Source of the DNA: Collybiopsis luxurians FD-317 M1
Taxonomy: Eukaryota > Basidiomycota > Agaricomycetes > Agaricales > Omphalotaceae
Direction: 5' to 3'
DNA: 64,000 nucleotides
NCBI GenBank assembly: GCA_000827265.1
Contig: KN834867.1
Span: 55,036-119,035, forward strand
This document shows positions 9,950 through 22,964 of the stretch, piece after piece (position 1 is the stretch's first letter; every line of letters starts with the position of its first letter). A program made the position numbers and the translations under genes. Below the pieces are notes generated by a model. That model saw only the letters and a list, made by a program, of their open reading frames with translations. It did not search any database and was not told the DNA's origin.

Positions 9950-12430
9950 TTAACTCTCTGCCACCTTACAGCAAGAATTTGCTCCTCTTCCTTCCTTTTC
10001 CAATAACTTCTTGATTACCTCATTGTACTTCACAACATTTGTAATGTGCATCAGCCCAGCAACATGAAGGAGGGCTCCAAATGTTGTCCCTAAAATGATA
10101 TCGGTGAATTCTCAACAATATGTCTCAATGCCCAATTTCCCCTTTCTCACCTTGAATATCTACCCTTGCATTTTTTTCCAGGAGCAAATTCATTATGTCT
10201 ACCCTTCCATTTGCTATGGCTGCACACAGTGCTGTTCCATACTCCCCTCCTGCTCTTACATCAATAGTTACGCTCTTTCTTTCACTGTAATAACCTACCC
10301 TTGCTGTTACAATCTACCTCCTTTTCAAGCAGCATTTGAACCATGCTCATCTGCCCCTTTGCAGAGGCAGCTTGAAGTGCAGTCCCATAAGTTTCATCTA
10401 AGGCTTTATCAGAATTGCTTTATAACAGTGTTTTTAATTCTGACCACTACCTTTGATGTTTGGATTTGACCCTGCATTGAGCAATATTTTCACAATGTCC
10501 ATATGCCCTTCTGCATAGGCAGCTTGAATTGGAGTCTCATAAGTTCCACCTGATAACTTATCAGAATTACTTTTCAGTACCATTTTGAATTCTTACTACT
10601 ACCCTTGATGTTCAGATCTACCTTCTTATCAAGCAACATTTGAACAATGCTCATCTGCCCCTTTGCAGAGGCAGCCTGAAGTGCAGTCCCATAAGTTTCA
10701 TCTAAGGCTTTATCAGAATTGCTTTATAACAGTGTTTTTAATTCTGACCACTACCTTTGATGTTTGGATTTGACCCTGCAGTGAGCAATATTTTCACAAT
10801 GTCCATATGCCCTTCTGCATATGCAGCTTGAATGAGAGTCTCATAAGTTCCACCTGATAACTTATCAGAATTACTTTTCAATACCATTTTGAATTCTTAC
10901 TACTACCCTTGATGTTAGGATCTGCCCCCCTATGCAGCAACACTTTCACAATGTTCATATGTCCTTGCACAGAGGCAATTTGAAGTGCAGTTGCATGAGC
11001 TCCCCCGAGTCCTGGAAAACTACTAGAATTATGTGACAGGAGCATTTTTGAATTCTACCAGTATCATTTGGGGGCACACCATTATCTAGAAGGAATGCAA
11101 CCAATTCTTGTTTCCCATGGTATGCTGCCAACTGGAGAAATGTGCTGCAACCATCATCATTATTTATCATGTCTACAAGTTCAAGTTTGGCTCCTTCATG
11201 AATTAGTTTTTGAAGTTCTGAAATACCTGAGTGATCCATAGCTTTGGCTAGGATTAACTGCTCAAATCTCCCCTGTACTCCACATCGAATATCTTGGAAG
11301 GCATTCCAAGCATCTCGTAGTGGCAAGTCCAAGAGCAGCAGAGCAAGAACCTGCCCCAAACCCCATTCATCCTCTTCTGTAGATTCACTACCCTTGTTAT
11401 CTATAAGTGTCTTTTCAATGTCAGCAATAAACAGGATATTGAAAAAAAACAAGAGCTGCTAAGCCAGCAAGAAGCATAACCACATGGCCTATGGGTTGAG
11501 TGGATTGCTTGACTTGCGGTTGACCAGATTGTATTTCATGGATGTTTCCCAGCTCTACATCTGGGCTGACCCATGAATATCTGTTCCTATAAAAAATGTT
11601 TCTAATATAGCCCCATGCCTTGTGGTGCTCCCGAGACTGATTGTAGAGGATGTGCAAAGTGAGAAAAAAGGCAAAGGGGGGGATAAGGTTAAGACTAGGG
11701 ACAAGTAATAGGCCATATACCATCAATGAAAAGATTTGGAGGTGTTGAGATAAGAATGGGACAGGGATTCCAAGAATTGTAAGTGTGAGATTACAGGGTC
11801 CAGGAGCGATCGGGGCTGGGCCAAATGCAGATGGATTATGCCAAAGCCAGATTCCAATGCCAGCCATGAGGGAGAGATGAATGGAACCAATAGTAAGGAC
11901 AGGCGCAGCTGATACAAGATCCCAAAGGCAGGAGATGAATGCCCGAGATTGATGACACAAAGTTCTGCCCCTCTCTTCCTTCTGCATTCTTCTAAAACCT
12001 GACAGAGAGGTGACCAAAGACCCTCCTTCCACCAAGCTTTCCAGGTTGGGGCAATACGTTTATGATTGATCTTGGTTTGGTGGTGAGCATAGAGAAGAAA
12101 TCAGATCCATGTGTTGGTATTGTCCATCCAGCCCAATTCAAGGATAATAACTGCATGAAATTTATCAATTGATTGTCCTATGATAGCAGTTTTAGTCTGA
12201 GCTTCGACAATAGTGGAGATGAGGATAGCAAAAGCAATGGCCAGCATGCTGATGGATTGGTCCTTTATGCCCTTCATCTCCTCTGCCGTCACTTGTCCAT
12301 CCCAAAGGTTAAGCACAACAGGCAAGAAGCAAAGTAAGTTTTGTGCATAGATAGCGGTCCGGGCACCTATTCGAGAGATGTCCGGGTTAGGAGGGATGCA
12401 GCTAGGCGTCGAGGTGCAGTTAGTGGTCAT
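9950..12430 (-). pseudogene. Membrane-ankyrin protein, one stop and one frameshift
   Basis: Predicted exons (minus): 12430-12022, 11908-11059, 11011-10907, 10853-10755, 10701-10603, 10549-10451, 10397-10299, 10252-10151, 10089-9950, about 666 codons. The N-terminal half is a basidiomycete membrane domain (PPNPDISRIG, RTAIYAQNLL, then hydrophobic runs SISMLAIAFAILI, TIGSIHLSLMAGIGIWLW, SLMVYGLLLVPSL, VVMLLAGLAALVFF). The C-terminal half is ankyrin repeats (DGCSTFLQLAAYHG, TYETPIQAAYAEGH, TYGTALQAASAKGQ, EYGTALCAAIANG), essentially one per exon of 99-105 nt. Two lesions break it: TGA at 12101-12103 within WI*FLLY, and a run of eight A at 11442-11449 where seven would keep the frame (AALVFFNILFIADIEKTL). 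Without those two sites the protein would be whole, so recent inactivation or sequence error are both possible. Confidence 0.75.
10321..10925 (-). repeat. 303-bp tandem duplication of two ankyrin exon-intron pairs
   Basis: The DNA from about 10321 to 10623 is repeated from about 10624 to 10925 with few differences. Each unit holds two 99-nt ankyrin exons and two introns of 53-54 nt, one ending CCTTAG and the other ending TTATCAG. The duplication therefore adds two complete ankyrin repeats without disturbing the frame. Confidence 0.85.
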
Positions 12431-15400
12431 GGTGGTTGGAAGTGAAGAGTACTTTACGCCGCCCGTGTTCAGAGTAGCCTTATTTTAACCTCATGTATGC
12501 CTGACTGTCGTACTCATAAGCCTGTCGATCTGGGCAGTATCAAAGGTCAAACCCAAATTCGGATTTCTCCCGGGCCAAATTGTCAGATCCTACTCGTTTT
12601 TGTCACCTCAGGACTTCCATGAGCCTTAAATGAAATCGTTAGCTTGAGGTTGAGGTCGAGGGAAACCCTCAGTATGATTCTGGTGATCCGCCATAGATAC
12701 GGCTCTCAGCTTGGCCGGCTTGCATACCCACATGCATGAAGTTCTTCGACAACGAAGGTACACAAGTTGCTAGGGTAAGTCTGTGGATTAGTATTAAGCA
12801 GCTTTGTAGCAGGCCGCCTCCCATGACATGGAACGACTACGACCACGAGAGTGGCAAAGAAGGCAACTATGAAGACGAAGACGCGGGCAAGGACAAATGC
12901 AGTGACAATGGCTAGTATGGAAGGAGAAGGAGGGATAGGACTTCCACTGTTCCTAGTTTGAGTCTGGGTACCGGGATGGAAAAGTACGTGTGCTATGTCC
13001 GAAGATCCACTCACTAGTACTGCTAAGAAGTCGTTTGGGTCCTGTCCAGAATGATCGAGTTTCTGATCGTCACCTAGGTAGGTACAACACACGCACTGCA
13101 AGTGTAAATTCATCTCCAACTGAAGGAGATCTCCCAACTATGAATTCAACGTGTTCATACACCGATACACCCAAGGAGTCCCAAGTTTATCATGAACAAT
13201 ATTCACTACATGAAAAATTTCTCTCCTCTCTTTCTCCGTCCCTGCCCGCTCGACGCGCATGGCAACTCCATCCTAGCACGTTCTGTCGTACGCAAACAAG
13301 CCAGAAAGTAAGTTGAAGGATAATTAACCAAATTCTTCTCTCAATATTGCCAAACCCGCAATCCCGCATGCTGTAACCGTGCCCCATATTCCGTACTCCA
13401 TGCTCCGTACTGTGCGGTATCATATAGGGATCTGTCTAGCAGCGCTCCAACGCCCTTCAGCCTCCGGGTCACTCTGAGTTCATGTTCCGAGAACTGTTCT
13501 GGCGACCCGGATTTTTGGCTCACACTTTTGGCTACTCGTGTATGCGTGTGCGTGCCAGTCGTACGGATGTTCATCGTGTTCTTCCGTGTTACTTGGGTAT
13601 CCACGCGGCAATGTCTTCCAGCAAGCAAGCTGGTTATTGGGCAATTGGTTCCCAAGACTCGTCTTGGCCAATATTACAGTACCTCCTGAGTTCATTCGAC
13701 CGGCAGGATCATGTTCATGTTCATGTTCAGTATGTTCAGATTCATATTCTCTTCCTCCATAATCAAATGTCGTATACCAAGGACACAAAACCCTAGCGCA
13801 GGTGCAGGTTCATAATATGCTATATATTGACTCGATTACACATATTGTAGCGACGTAGGATTAGTCAATAAACCCATACTCATGCAATCGTGTAGCTTGT
13901 CATTACACTGGAACGCTCAAATGCTTGCTCAGACATGTATCCGTGATCCATGAATCTCAAAGAAACACGAAAACCTAAGGGTAGGAACAGCATTACTTGG
14001 GTAATGTCAAGAGCGTAAAATGTATGTACCTTCCGCCTCCGCCTCCGCCTCCCCCGCCATTCACCTACGACTCGCTCTCCTACAATCCCTTACACAGTCA
14101 GTTCCCCTCTCATACTGCATAATTAAACGACCCATCATTTTGGCGGCGTTCTTGGATGCTTGTCCACAGCGTTCCGACGAGCATTCTGCTCGCAGGTATG
14201 GGATTCGGCGAGGGTAGTGAAAAGGGCACTGGCGCGAGAGGATTCGAAAAGATCCTTTGTAAAGTCACCGTCCATTTCGTATTTGTTGAAACTCTGTAGA
14301 AAATTAGGATCATTTGCATGGACACCACTGTGTGCATGCACCGTTCTTCCAATTTCACCCTTGACTTTTACAGCAGTAGTCTCGCAAGGAATGGCCGAAA
14401 GGAACCTGTTGTAGGTGATGGCAGCCGAGCTGAATTTCATGCTGCTCTTCATGACCAAATCCGCTCTACTAGCGGCATCCACAAAAGTTGGGAGGTATTC
14501 TGATTTTACTAAAGACCAGCTTGAAGTTGCCGCTGTAGACACGGAAGGGTTAAGCTTTATGAATGAGAATGGGGCCTCTAACGCATCGATGGGTAGGACG
14601 CATTGAGTCTAATGGTGGCAGAGAGAAAACGCTGGATGCCTCGCATAGCGGAGACCGGAATTTTAGGACTGGACCTTCAACCGATACCACGCCAACGCGT
14701 TGTTCCATCCTGCTGCCATCGCATAAACTGTGCCTGAAATTCCAGTCTTCTCTGGACAGGCTCATAGCCTCGCTTCTCAGCTTCCCTGCTCACTTGTTCA
14801 ATCTCATCCCGCTGGTCATCTTTCTACTCGATATCCTTGCATCGGTGGTTCATGTCCAAGGCGCTGGCGATAATCACATTCTGATATTAATAATTTCCTG
14901 CTGTGCGCCTCGCAATTTGTCGAGCTCGTTCTCTCGATTTGAGGGCTACTTTAAGTCTCCCGAAGCATGATATGCAGGATCTGCCCATTCCCGATGGCGG
15001 CGTCCATTGGTCCATTCTGATGAATATACTATTCGGCTTCCTCCGCCTCTTTCTAGACCTTTCCTCAGCGAGTTTACATGGGCAATATGGCATAGGACGT
15101 TAGTGATTGCGAGGGAGACGCTTGAGGATGCACGATGCTTTCGGGTTCTGTTGCATATCTCTTTGGCGTTCGCGGAAAGGGAAATTCCAATGCTCATCTT
15201 GAATGTAGAGGACGCCCATCTGGCAAAGGTCGTCCCCGAACAGGTATGAGCTACATGAATCTTCAAAGCTTTCGCTCATATACTTCTTCTACGAAATCCT
15301 CTTCTATTACAGGGGCCGACGAATCTCTACCGGGACCTTCGGGAGTATCAAGAGTGTATGCATCGCTCGTCGTCGACCAGGTCCCGAAGAGGAGTATTCC

Positions 15401-17740
15401 GCGCCGTGGCAATTTTTGAATGTCAAAACGTTGCCTGAGGCGGTCAAGGGGTCTCGAAATGCATGCTCATGCATCGGCTTGCTGAACGTTTGCTCAAAGC
15501 AAGATCTCCACCACCCTCAGCTGGAATTGTATCTCTTTTGGCCCGCGCCAGCAGTGGTGGCCAGCGACGTACGCCAATGGTATCGAAATTGGCTACAGCT
15601 CTCTAGGATTCTTAGAATAGAAGCAGGGTCTGACGAGAGATGATCGAATTGGACCTCGCGTTCCCGCTCCGACGATTACCAGCTCCTGCGGAAAAGCAAC
15701 GTGAGCCAACGTCGAGATCAATTACTGCTTCTCCGTCGCTCTGATACTCATCAGCTCTGAAAGAGGTAATGTAAACTACTCAGTCCGGTGGTTTCTACTG
15801 CTCACGACTGTGGTTGCGACACAGAAGCAGCTGAAGGAACTAGTTGGTACGGTCATTTCTAGACTAATCGAAAACTGCAGACTCGCAGCAATCGCAACCG
15901 CCCAAGTATCAAGACTGTAGTTATTGAACACATTTCCCCTGGTGTCTTTTCTACTGCTAGCTATTCCCAACAATGAGCCCGAACAGTACCTAGGCCTGTG
16001 ATCCCTTTGCCTCCTCGCCGCCGAGCTTGTTGACCCCGTATGGCATTTCGATTATTGTGCAATGTGTTTTCGCCGTGTTCCTGGGATTCTGACAACTCAA
16101 CCACGACATGAAAAATATCATATGTATGGTTTTACGTGCCGTACTGTACTGTCAGCTCCGACCACGTTCTGCTGCTTCTGTTTGTTACTTCAGAACGGAA
16201 GGAAAAAAAGTGGACGACACGATCTTTGCTAATGCTCCGATTTGGTCAAATGCAATAGACTTATCGAAGTCACAGCAGCATTGACGCTCTGGCTACTGAG
16301 CACACAGAGGTGGTACGAACTATCCCTCTACCCGCTAACAACGGCTGAACATGCCTGAGAAAATGACCATACTGATCCTTTTTCAAGTGAGCCGGGCTGG
16401 TGATGGTGAGAGTAACGAAATCCCTTCAAGTTGGTACGACGTCTCTAGCGACCTCACAGCAGAGGTTTTGGAGGGACACTGGGTACTTGGGAGAATCCTC
16501 CGGTATCAAAGTGTGAAAGATGCATGGCCATTGCGGAACAAAGAATGGATCAGTCCTCGAGGTGGATGTATATGATTCTTGGGGGTTGAATTGGCTTTCT
16601 GAATTCGGCAGTACCCTGCAGAGAGGAATTGGCTCAAGATGCATGCACGGTGCTTTGAAGAACTTCTTACCAATCTGGTGCTGACATGTTCAGGTTGCTC
16701 AATGAAATACGTGTTGCAGTCGATGACTGTATCCCCATCGATTATGAACCTGGCGACGCAGGTCATTGAGCTACAAACACAAAGAATCTCTCTTTGAATG
16801 TCGTTGAGATGAGGGACATTGCATGGCCGGCTCCTGGGCTTGATCGCGTCGTCGTCCACTATTAGAGCATCTCCGATAGTGAGATTGCGGTATTGTAACT
16901 CTTGCTGGCATATGGTATGGTAACAACTACAGTTGTATTAGTGTATAGTAAACTTGGTAATCACTAACTAATCTGAATGTGAGTGAATGACCATCCGATA
17001 TAACCCTTGCATATTGCTTGCAAATACGAGAAATTACAAGTAAACGCAACGATGTCTCGCGAAAGGGAACGATCTTCCAGCTCCTCCAACTTGCAGTCCC
17101 AACAAAAGTCTCCCGGTTTATCTGAGTCAAAAGAGATGATTGGTAGTCAAGCAGCTACCATTGGGATGTTCTAGCGTGCCAAACATGCTCGCATGGTTTC
17201 GAAAAAGCCGACGGGGCGGTCTGTATCGCTACTTCTCATCCGAGATCCTTGGTAAGCGGTGGAATTGTCAGATTTAAGGATGGGTGAGCAGAGGTCAATC
17301 TTGATGCACATCTTGTGGAGCTTTCATGATCTAAGTAGCTGGTGCAAGGTCTTCAGTAGGCTTGCAACTAAATTTAACAGGAAATTTGCTGATGCGGTAT
17401 ACGGGACAGGTACGACCTCAGACCCAAGCGCTGGTTCAATGAGCTCATTTGGAGGCGGATTTGACCAAGAGATATTACTGGGTATGGTGGATGTGGTTGT
17501 AGACTCGCGGGCATTGAGGCTTGAAGCTTGATGAGCCATTCTGTGGGGTATTCCTAGATTTGAATTCCGAGACACAAAAGCGCTGCATCTATTAGGTTGG
17601 AATAGGAGGCTGGCTTTGAACAGGATTCAAGATTGGGGGTTTTGGATGGGTAAGTGTGTCGACTCGAAAGATGATGATGGAGGAAAGAAAAGAGTCTGGC
17701 TATACGGCCCGGCTTCATTTAGCCTTCACCTGACACACCC
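12431..17740. other. No gene recognised; scattered unplaced frames
   Basis: A frame on the minus strand at 13137-12706 has one hydrophobic run (FVFIVAFFATLVVVVV) but no family. On the plus strand 15007-15242 could join across a GT-AG intron (15244-15312) to a frame starting GPTNLYRDLREYQE; the partners match nothing I know. A minus-strand frame at 14542-14135 and one at 16859-16506 are also without motifs. Low-complexity runs occur at 14035-14058 (CCTCCG units) and 13708-13735 (TTCATG units). I see no repeat shared with the rest of the window. Real genes may be hidden here, since introns would cut them into short frames. Confidence 0.4.
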
Positions 17741-20290
17741 AAAGGCATTCATTCAACGCTCTCTGTTACGTCCTGCTATTCAGGTCGGACATGCATCCAT
17801 CGACCCATATACCTACATTCCAGACAGTCGTATGTTTATTTTCTCCTAGTTCATGTCCTCAATTAAACCCAAACAGCGATCTGCAAAGGCTCCGTAAACG
17901 ACCCAACCACTTTCCCTCCTCCCAAAACAGACGGCTCATACCACTGGGCTTTCGAACGTCTCTTGTCAGCCGTGCTAGACCTATGACAGTCACCGCATTC
18001 GCTATGAGTGGAATGAATTATCCTATTCTCGATGGGATACTTGGTCTAGAGTTTGATTACTCATGGTCATATTGGGGTGCATTTGTGTTTCCTTCTTATC
18101 AGTCCTGTTTTGTTCCTGCTCCTACTTCCCTGTTCCTGCTTAGTAGAATTTCTCTTTCTCCTTCCGTTCCTCCTGCTTTGAAGTCCTTTGCCATTCCCTC
18201 CTCCTGCCTACCGCTTCGTCCTTCAGTCCTTCTACTCCATACTCATGCCCCTACTCCCTTCCGTTCTCCTGCACCAGAACCCTACTTCTTCTCATTTCCA
18301 TCCTCTCACACCGTAGCCCTACTTTGTCTCCCTTCTGTCCTCCTGCATCATAGCCGTACTTCTTCTCCCTTCCGTCCTCCTGCATTACTTTGTCCTATTC
18401 CTATTCCCTATTTCCCCCTAGTTCGCACTCCTGGTTTCCAATCGTATCTTGTGTTCTGTACCAAGACTAACCTCCCTCCTTCTCCCTGTCCTGTCCTTTG
18501 CTCTCAGTTGTATTCCTCTGTTGTCGACTTTCTCCATGTACACAAATGGCCTATCCTCAAACCTGTCATGAAATGGACACTAAGGACAGCAACTGTTGCA
18601 TCAGTTTAACATGAACGATATTGGTGCGTTGCGCTCTTCCTGTCCTTCATACCTGGCCTGACTACAATCCTTCTTCCTCACCGTCTCTCTAGGTCTCACT
18701 GAACGCGTTGCCAGAGTCTGGACCGCATGAGTACGAGGATCGAGTATTGAGTGCCGGATACCCATACCTCACCTTATGTAGAGCTCTAGATGGATGCGTC
18801 AGCTGGAAAATGGAATTATAATCATCGTTCTTTGTACTCTGTCTCCTATACAACCTTATTCTGTAACGTACGATGCTTTGGCCTAACGGGAGGTTGGCGA
18901 CTTGTGAGGCATAGGATGCAATTTGGATTAAACATTACTGTAAATGACACTCCGCCGCTGCTCAAGTTCTTAGTATCAGGCTCTATCACTGATCGTCGCA
19001 TACTCACAACAATCACAGAGTCTACGATAGTACAGACGCTGGTCCTGAATACGAACTGACATTGAATATTGAATACTGAATATTGAATGTTCACCACTGA
19101 TATTTGAAGGTTATAATCAGGGAGTACTATTCTGTATTCATGTGTTTTCACGGAACACATGGATCAATGTAGATCCTATCACCCCTACATTTGCTACAAA
19201 GTGCAGAGACTTGGTACATATAAGAAACAAACTATAGAGAATTACATTACACCTGCCCATGTCGACGTCGCCAGATTCGACGTCCCTCGTTTAACGCACT
19301 TTCCTTCCAATCATCGGCCATGAAGATTTCTGTCTCTCTCATTATTTGCATCCTAGCATGGGCGGGCACTAGCACCAGCCTAGTTCTCTCTGCACGCCGA
19401 CTATCCCTAGCTGCCTGTTCGACTTTGTTAGCTCCCTCCCAACACACCACCCTCCTCCTCAATGCACCTGCCTTCCAGGACCGATATAATTCCTCCAATA
19501 CCTGGATCGCTGCATTTGAAGCCTTCGACTTTCTCACCTAACCTAATCTACAGTGAGTCCTAAAGGGCTCATCAATAACACTTTAAGTACTCTCAGCCTG
19601 GGTGATGTAGGAGGTAAACTTGATACAGCGGTGGATCGGCTGAAGTTACTTGCCGCAATGGAGTGTCTGGGGTACATTTGGATGTCCATGTTGTAGGATG
19701 TTCAGGGAATGGGGGTGGAAGTGTAAAACTACTACCTAGGACAGGAGTGAAAGATCTTGGAGTGGTGTCTGCGAATATTTCTATTGGGTCATGTACCACT
19801 GTTAGCAGTGGGTTGATAACTGCCCCTGTACCGAATTCCGCCACCAATGCATCGACAATGATATTCCCCTCTCCTCCATCTGGAGACAGTATCATTTCCA
19901 ATATTGATGACACAATCAAAGTCTTGAATGTTCTGAACAACTTTATTGCTTATACAGAACATATTGTTTAATGAGCCTGTTCCAGTATCTGGGATGCCAG
20001 AGTTTCATGGTGTGCTTGCATAGTCCCTTAATCTTACCTCTTCTACTTCTTCAAAAGAGGGTAATACAATCCCACTGCAATTCATCTACCTCTCCGGCTC
20101 CCCAATCCAACTCTACCCCTTCCTAGCCTCCTTCCTCCAATTGGCATTCCCATCTCCTACTCAACTTGGCCCACTGCTCCTGCAGAATTTTTCAGTTACA
20201 GACCCTACATTGATCCTCAACTCTTTCGGCAATGGTGGATCTGGACAAGGTAAGATCAATTACAAAGTAGGCCAGATCAACAACATACAT
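17740..20290 (+). pseudogene. Decayed block of an unrecognised gene family, copy B
   Basis: This is related to 4650-8700. At 17780-18080 the frames read GHASIDPYTYIPDS, then across a possible intron ICKGSVNDPTTFPPP, KTDGSYHWAFERLLSAVLD and ILDGILGLEFDYSWSYWG; one base is missing after the codons for VLD compared with copy A. Further matches are VVDFLHVHKWPIL (18520), NITVNDTPPLLKFLVSG (18930) and a signal-peptide-like start MKISVSLIICILAWAG (19320). They continue with VHLDVHVVGCSGN (19670) and VSSGLITAPVPNSATNAST (19800). Stops between the pieces and the missing base argue for decay, although introns could explain some breaks. It has no hAT insertion. Function is unknown. Confidence 0.5.
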
Positions 20291-20309
20291 GGGATGTATC
20301 CTGATAAGA

Positions 20310-20672
20310 GTTTTTTTGACAATTGGGGATTCCACAGAGGGGGATCCAGAGATTGTGGAGGCGGAGCCTGATACATTGTACTGGTACGCCGTCGAGTTCC
20401 CAGGTACCAACAAGTTTGGTATTGTCGATTTTTTCCCCGACGAATCTGGAAGGGGTGCGCACGTAGCTGGGAAGGTGGCGGCGGCACTATTTGGATCAGC
20501 GGAGGAATTGTTGACCGGAGCTCCTGATTTAATAAAACTTCAACTTTTGGCTGCGAAAGTATGCTTACTGGATACAAGCGTTGTTGCAGAAACTGATCGG
20601 TATCGGATGATCCAGGCCTGTAAAACCTTTTTGGAGCAAGTATCCAGCTGTTCTCGAGCTGAGTCCGAGTGA
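20310..20672 (+). pseudogene. 5'-truncated antibiotic-biosynthesis-monooxygenase-fold protein
   Basis: The frame contains EPDTLYWYAVEFPG, FGIVDFFPDESGRGAHVAGK, VAAALFGSAEELL and IKLQLLAAKV. These match in order the second half of small ABM-fold (putative quinol monooxygenase) proteins of bacteria and fungi. The family forms dimers of ferredoxin-like domains of about 95-110 residues that oxidise quinones or polyketides. The usual first strand with its conserved start is absent; the DNA just upstream belongs to the decayed block, so the gene has lost its 5' end or has been fused to foreign sequence. The 30 residues after LAAKV look unlike the family. An ATG at 20289 is in frame but lies in non-homologous sequence. 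Confidence 0.6.
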
Positions 20673-20689
20673 ACAACGTCAGCATCCGA

Positions 20690-22330
20690 CACGAGTGGGT
20701 CCAAACAGATCCGCAGCTGACGATGAATTCTTGTCGATGAGTCGATGAGCTGATTGTGATACTGGTAGGGAGGAGACGGTGAGAATGAGGTACCGAAAAC
20801 TGCGTCTGGTGCCTTCATAAGAACCCATATTTCAATCCCCGCTGGGAAGGCGAAGAGGCTCTGGCCGGAGAATGAAGAAAAATTGTTAGTGATAATCGAT
20901 TCAATACGCGTTAGCTTCGGAGTACGAATTGTGGCGAGCAGCGCTATGACTAGCTTCTCAAGCATAATTTACGAGTGCATGGAATGGAATGGAATGCCGA
21001 GTTTCTGCTCTGACGATTTTGTGCCTGATCCAAGGCAGGCAATTTTGAATTGATCTAATTTTTGCAATTTATACAGTTTTAGTTAGTTTTCATTACATTG
21101 ATGATCGATGATCCAGGATTTGTTCCAATTACTGTAAAGGGCACGAGTCCCGCCACGCGTTAGCGTTGGCCCACTATGTGTCAAGTTGTTGTCGGAGTTA
21201 CCCGAACGTTGTGGAAGTGCTACCTGCCGTGCAGGTAGACGCTCATTATTTATACAATCATCACTTACCTTAAAAATTCTACATTCGTACTTACAATTAT
21301 TAGTTTTGATTAATATACTCACTTTTCGTAGGGTTTGCGCGTACTTACTATATTCATCACTGCACATGATATTACATACTTCTTACCGGACCGACACTTT
21401 CACATTCTCACACTCTTTCCTTTTTCCTTCCTTTCGTTCCTTTCTACGTATTACCCCGTTCGGCACTCGACAAGTCCCCTTTAAGCTCATCCCATCCCTT
21501 TTCCAACCGACATTCGTGTCATTCTTCGGAGTCAACAGACAGGAGTACGATCATCGGACAGGTATGGGTAGGACGGAATGGTTGATGTGGAGGAATTGGC
21601 AATATGACGGAATGGTTCCTCGACAACGCGACAGAGTCTGGTGCTGGTTTCGGTGAACTCGACCTCTCTCGGAGCATGCCCGTATCGAGATGTTGAGTCT
21701 GGCAAACTCGATATCACCACACTGAGGGCGGCAGTGTGCGCGATACGGTTTACTTGTCACGCGTGTTTCCCGGACTGTGTTGGGTAAGTCGGAACTAGTA
21801 TTAGGCTCATTTCTATTCCTTCAAGTTTTCGATTGACATATGTCGAACGGGTGTCCAGCTACGCAAGAGAACGCGTTGGAGCTGCGAACTCGTATTAAAG
21901 TAGAATTATTATTCAAATGAAGCATCTTTTTCCCCCCCTTAACTCTCAGCTTGTGTGTGTCCTCGTAAAACTGCGTGCCCAGTGGATCGTCGGAAGAGAC
22001 GGTCATCGTGCTAAGTGTCCAATTTTCATTCCTACTAATTCTATTTTACATTTATAGATATCTATCTATACATTCCCCTCTACGCATACCCTATCTCACA
22101 GGACCCGACAGAGCAACCTCAGATCCACGCAAGGATCAATTTACCTTTCGTTAACGTCGTTTGTCGGTCAGGGTGGTGGATTGATTCCTGGTTGCGGCAG
22201 GCCATCTTTTGTTGAAATATTACAATTACACCCGCTAGAAGACCTCATGCTCTTGTCCTTTCTACTGTACGAGAAAATAGATGGTCAGCGAATGAACAGA
22301 GTATAACGAAATACTTTATTTGAACCTTGA
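20690..22330. other. No gene recognised
   Basis: Apart from the dispersed repeat at 20968-21190, only motif-free short frames are present. The last bases before 22331 (ACTTTATTTGAACCTTGA) are the left junction of the duplicated segment. Confidence 0.45.
20968..21190. repeat. Dispersed repeat, copy 1
   Basis: The sequence beginning AGTGCATGGAATGGAATGG and running through GGGCACGAGT..GCCAC to TGGCCCACTAT recurs at 27417-27630 with moderate divergence. No terminal inverted repeats or coding capacity were seen, so the element type is unknown. Confidence 0.7.
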
Positions 22331-22734
22331 CCTCATCCAGGTGGGCAGCCCTAGTACTTATACCAAAAGTATCGTAGCCTCGCTGCTTTCCTTCAGCAAT
22401 AAATCTTACCTTACCTTACCGCATCAGCGGTTCATCAATTCAAGTCGTAGCCGAGAAAATAACTAGAATGCAATTTCCATTCAGTACCATCTGTCTCATC
22501 GAAAAGACTTTTGAAGAGAGCAATGTAAATCTCCTATGCGAATTGGAGGAGATTATGGCTTGAATATGGACCGCGCGGCTGGGCGGTCAAAAGCAAAAGC
22601 ACCAGAAGTAGAATGTTCCAGAATGACAGGGATGACCGATAAACGTTAAAGTTACGTTAAAAGGCGCGGCTCTCACGGGTTCAAGACTATGTACTGGCCT
22701 TCTTCCGCCGACTCGCTTCATTCCTTGGCGTACG

Positions 22735-22741
22735 TATATAA
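22735..22741 (+). promoter_or_regulatory. TATA-like box of reductase copy 2
   Basis: TATATAA lies about 230 bp upstream of the reductase start. The same position in copy 1 (about 434-440) reads TGTATAA, a one-base change within the box that could alter promoter strength. Confidence 0.35.
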
Positions 22742-22964
22742 CAATTTACTCAAAGGTCCAGCTGGTTCAGAGCAAGGACTTCGATGTGAGTATCGAAACA
22801 CGAGATCCTTTCAAAGTATACAGCACACTAGCAATCAAATCAGATCCGCTCTCTCCGGAATTCGGCTGTTGCCTGCTACGCAATAATTTCGACTTCGTTG
22901 CCTTCCCATCTTTCAGTTTTTTTCACCTTGTCTTTGATTCTTTCTACTTGAAAACCAAAAAAGT

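Noticed and set aside
12706..13137. Small membrane protein gene on the minus strand
   Set aside because: One hydrophobic run only, no homologue recognised, no sign of conservation; left as an unplaced frame.
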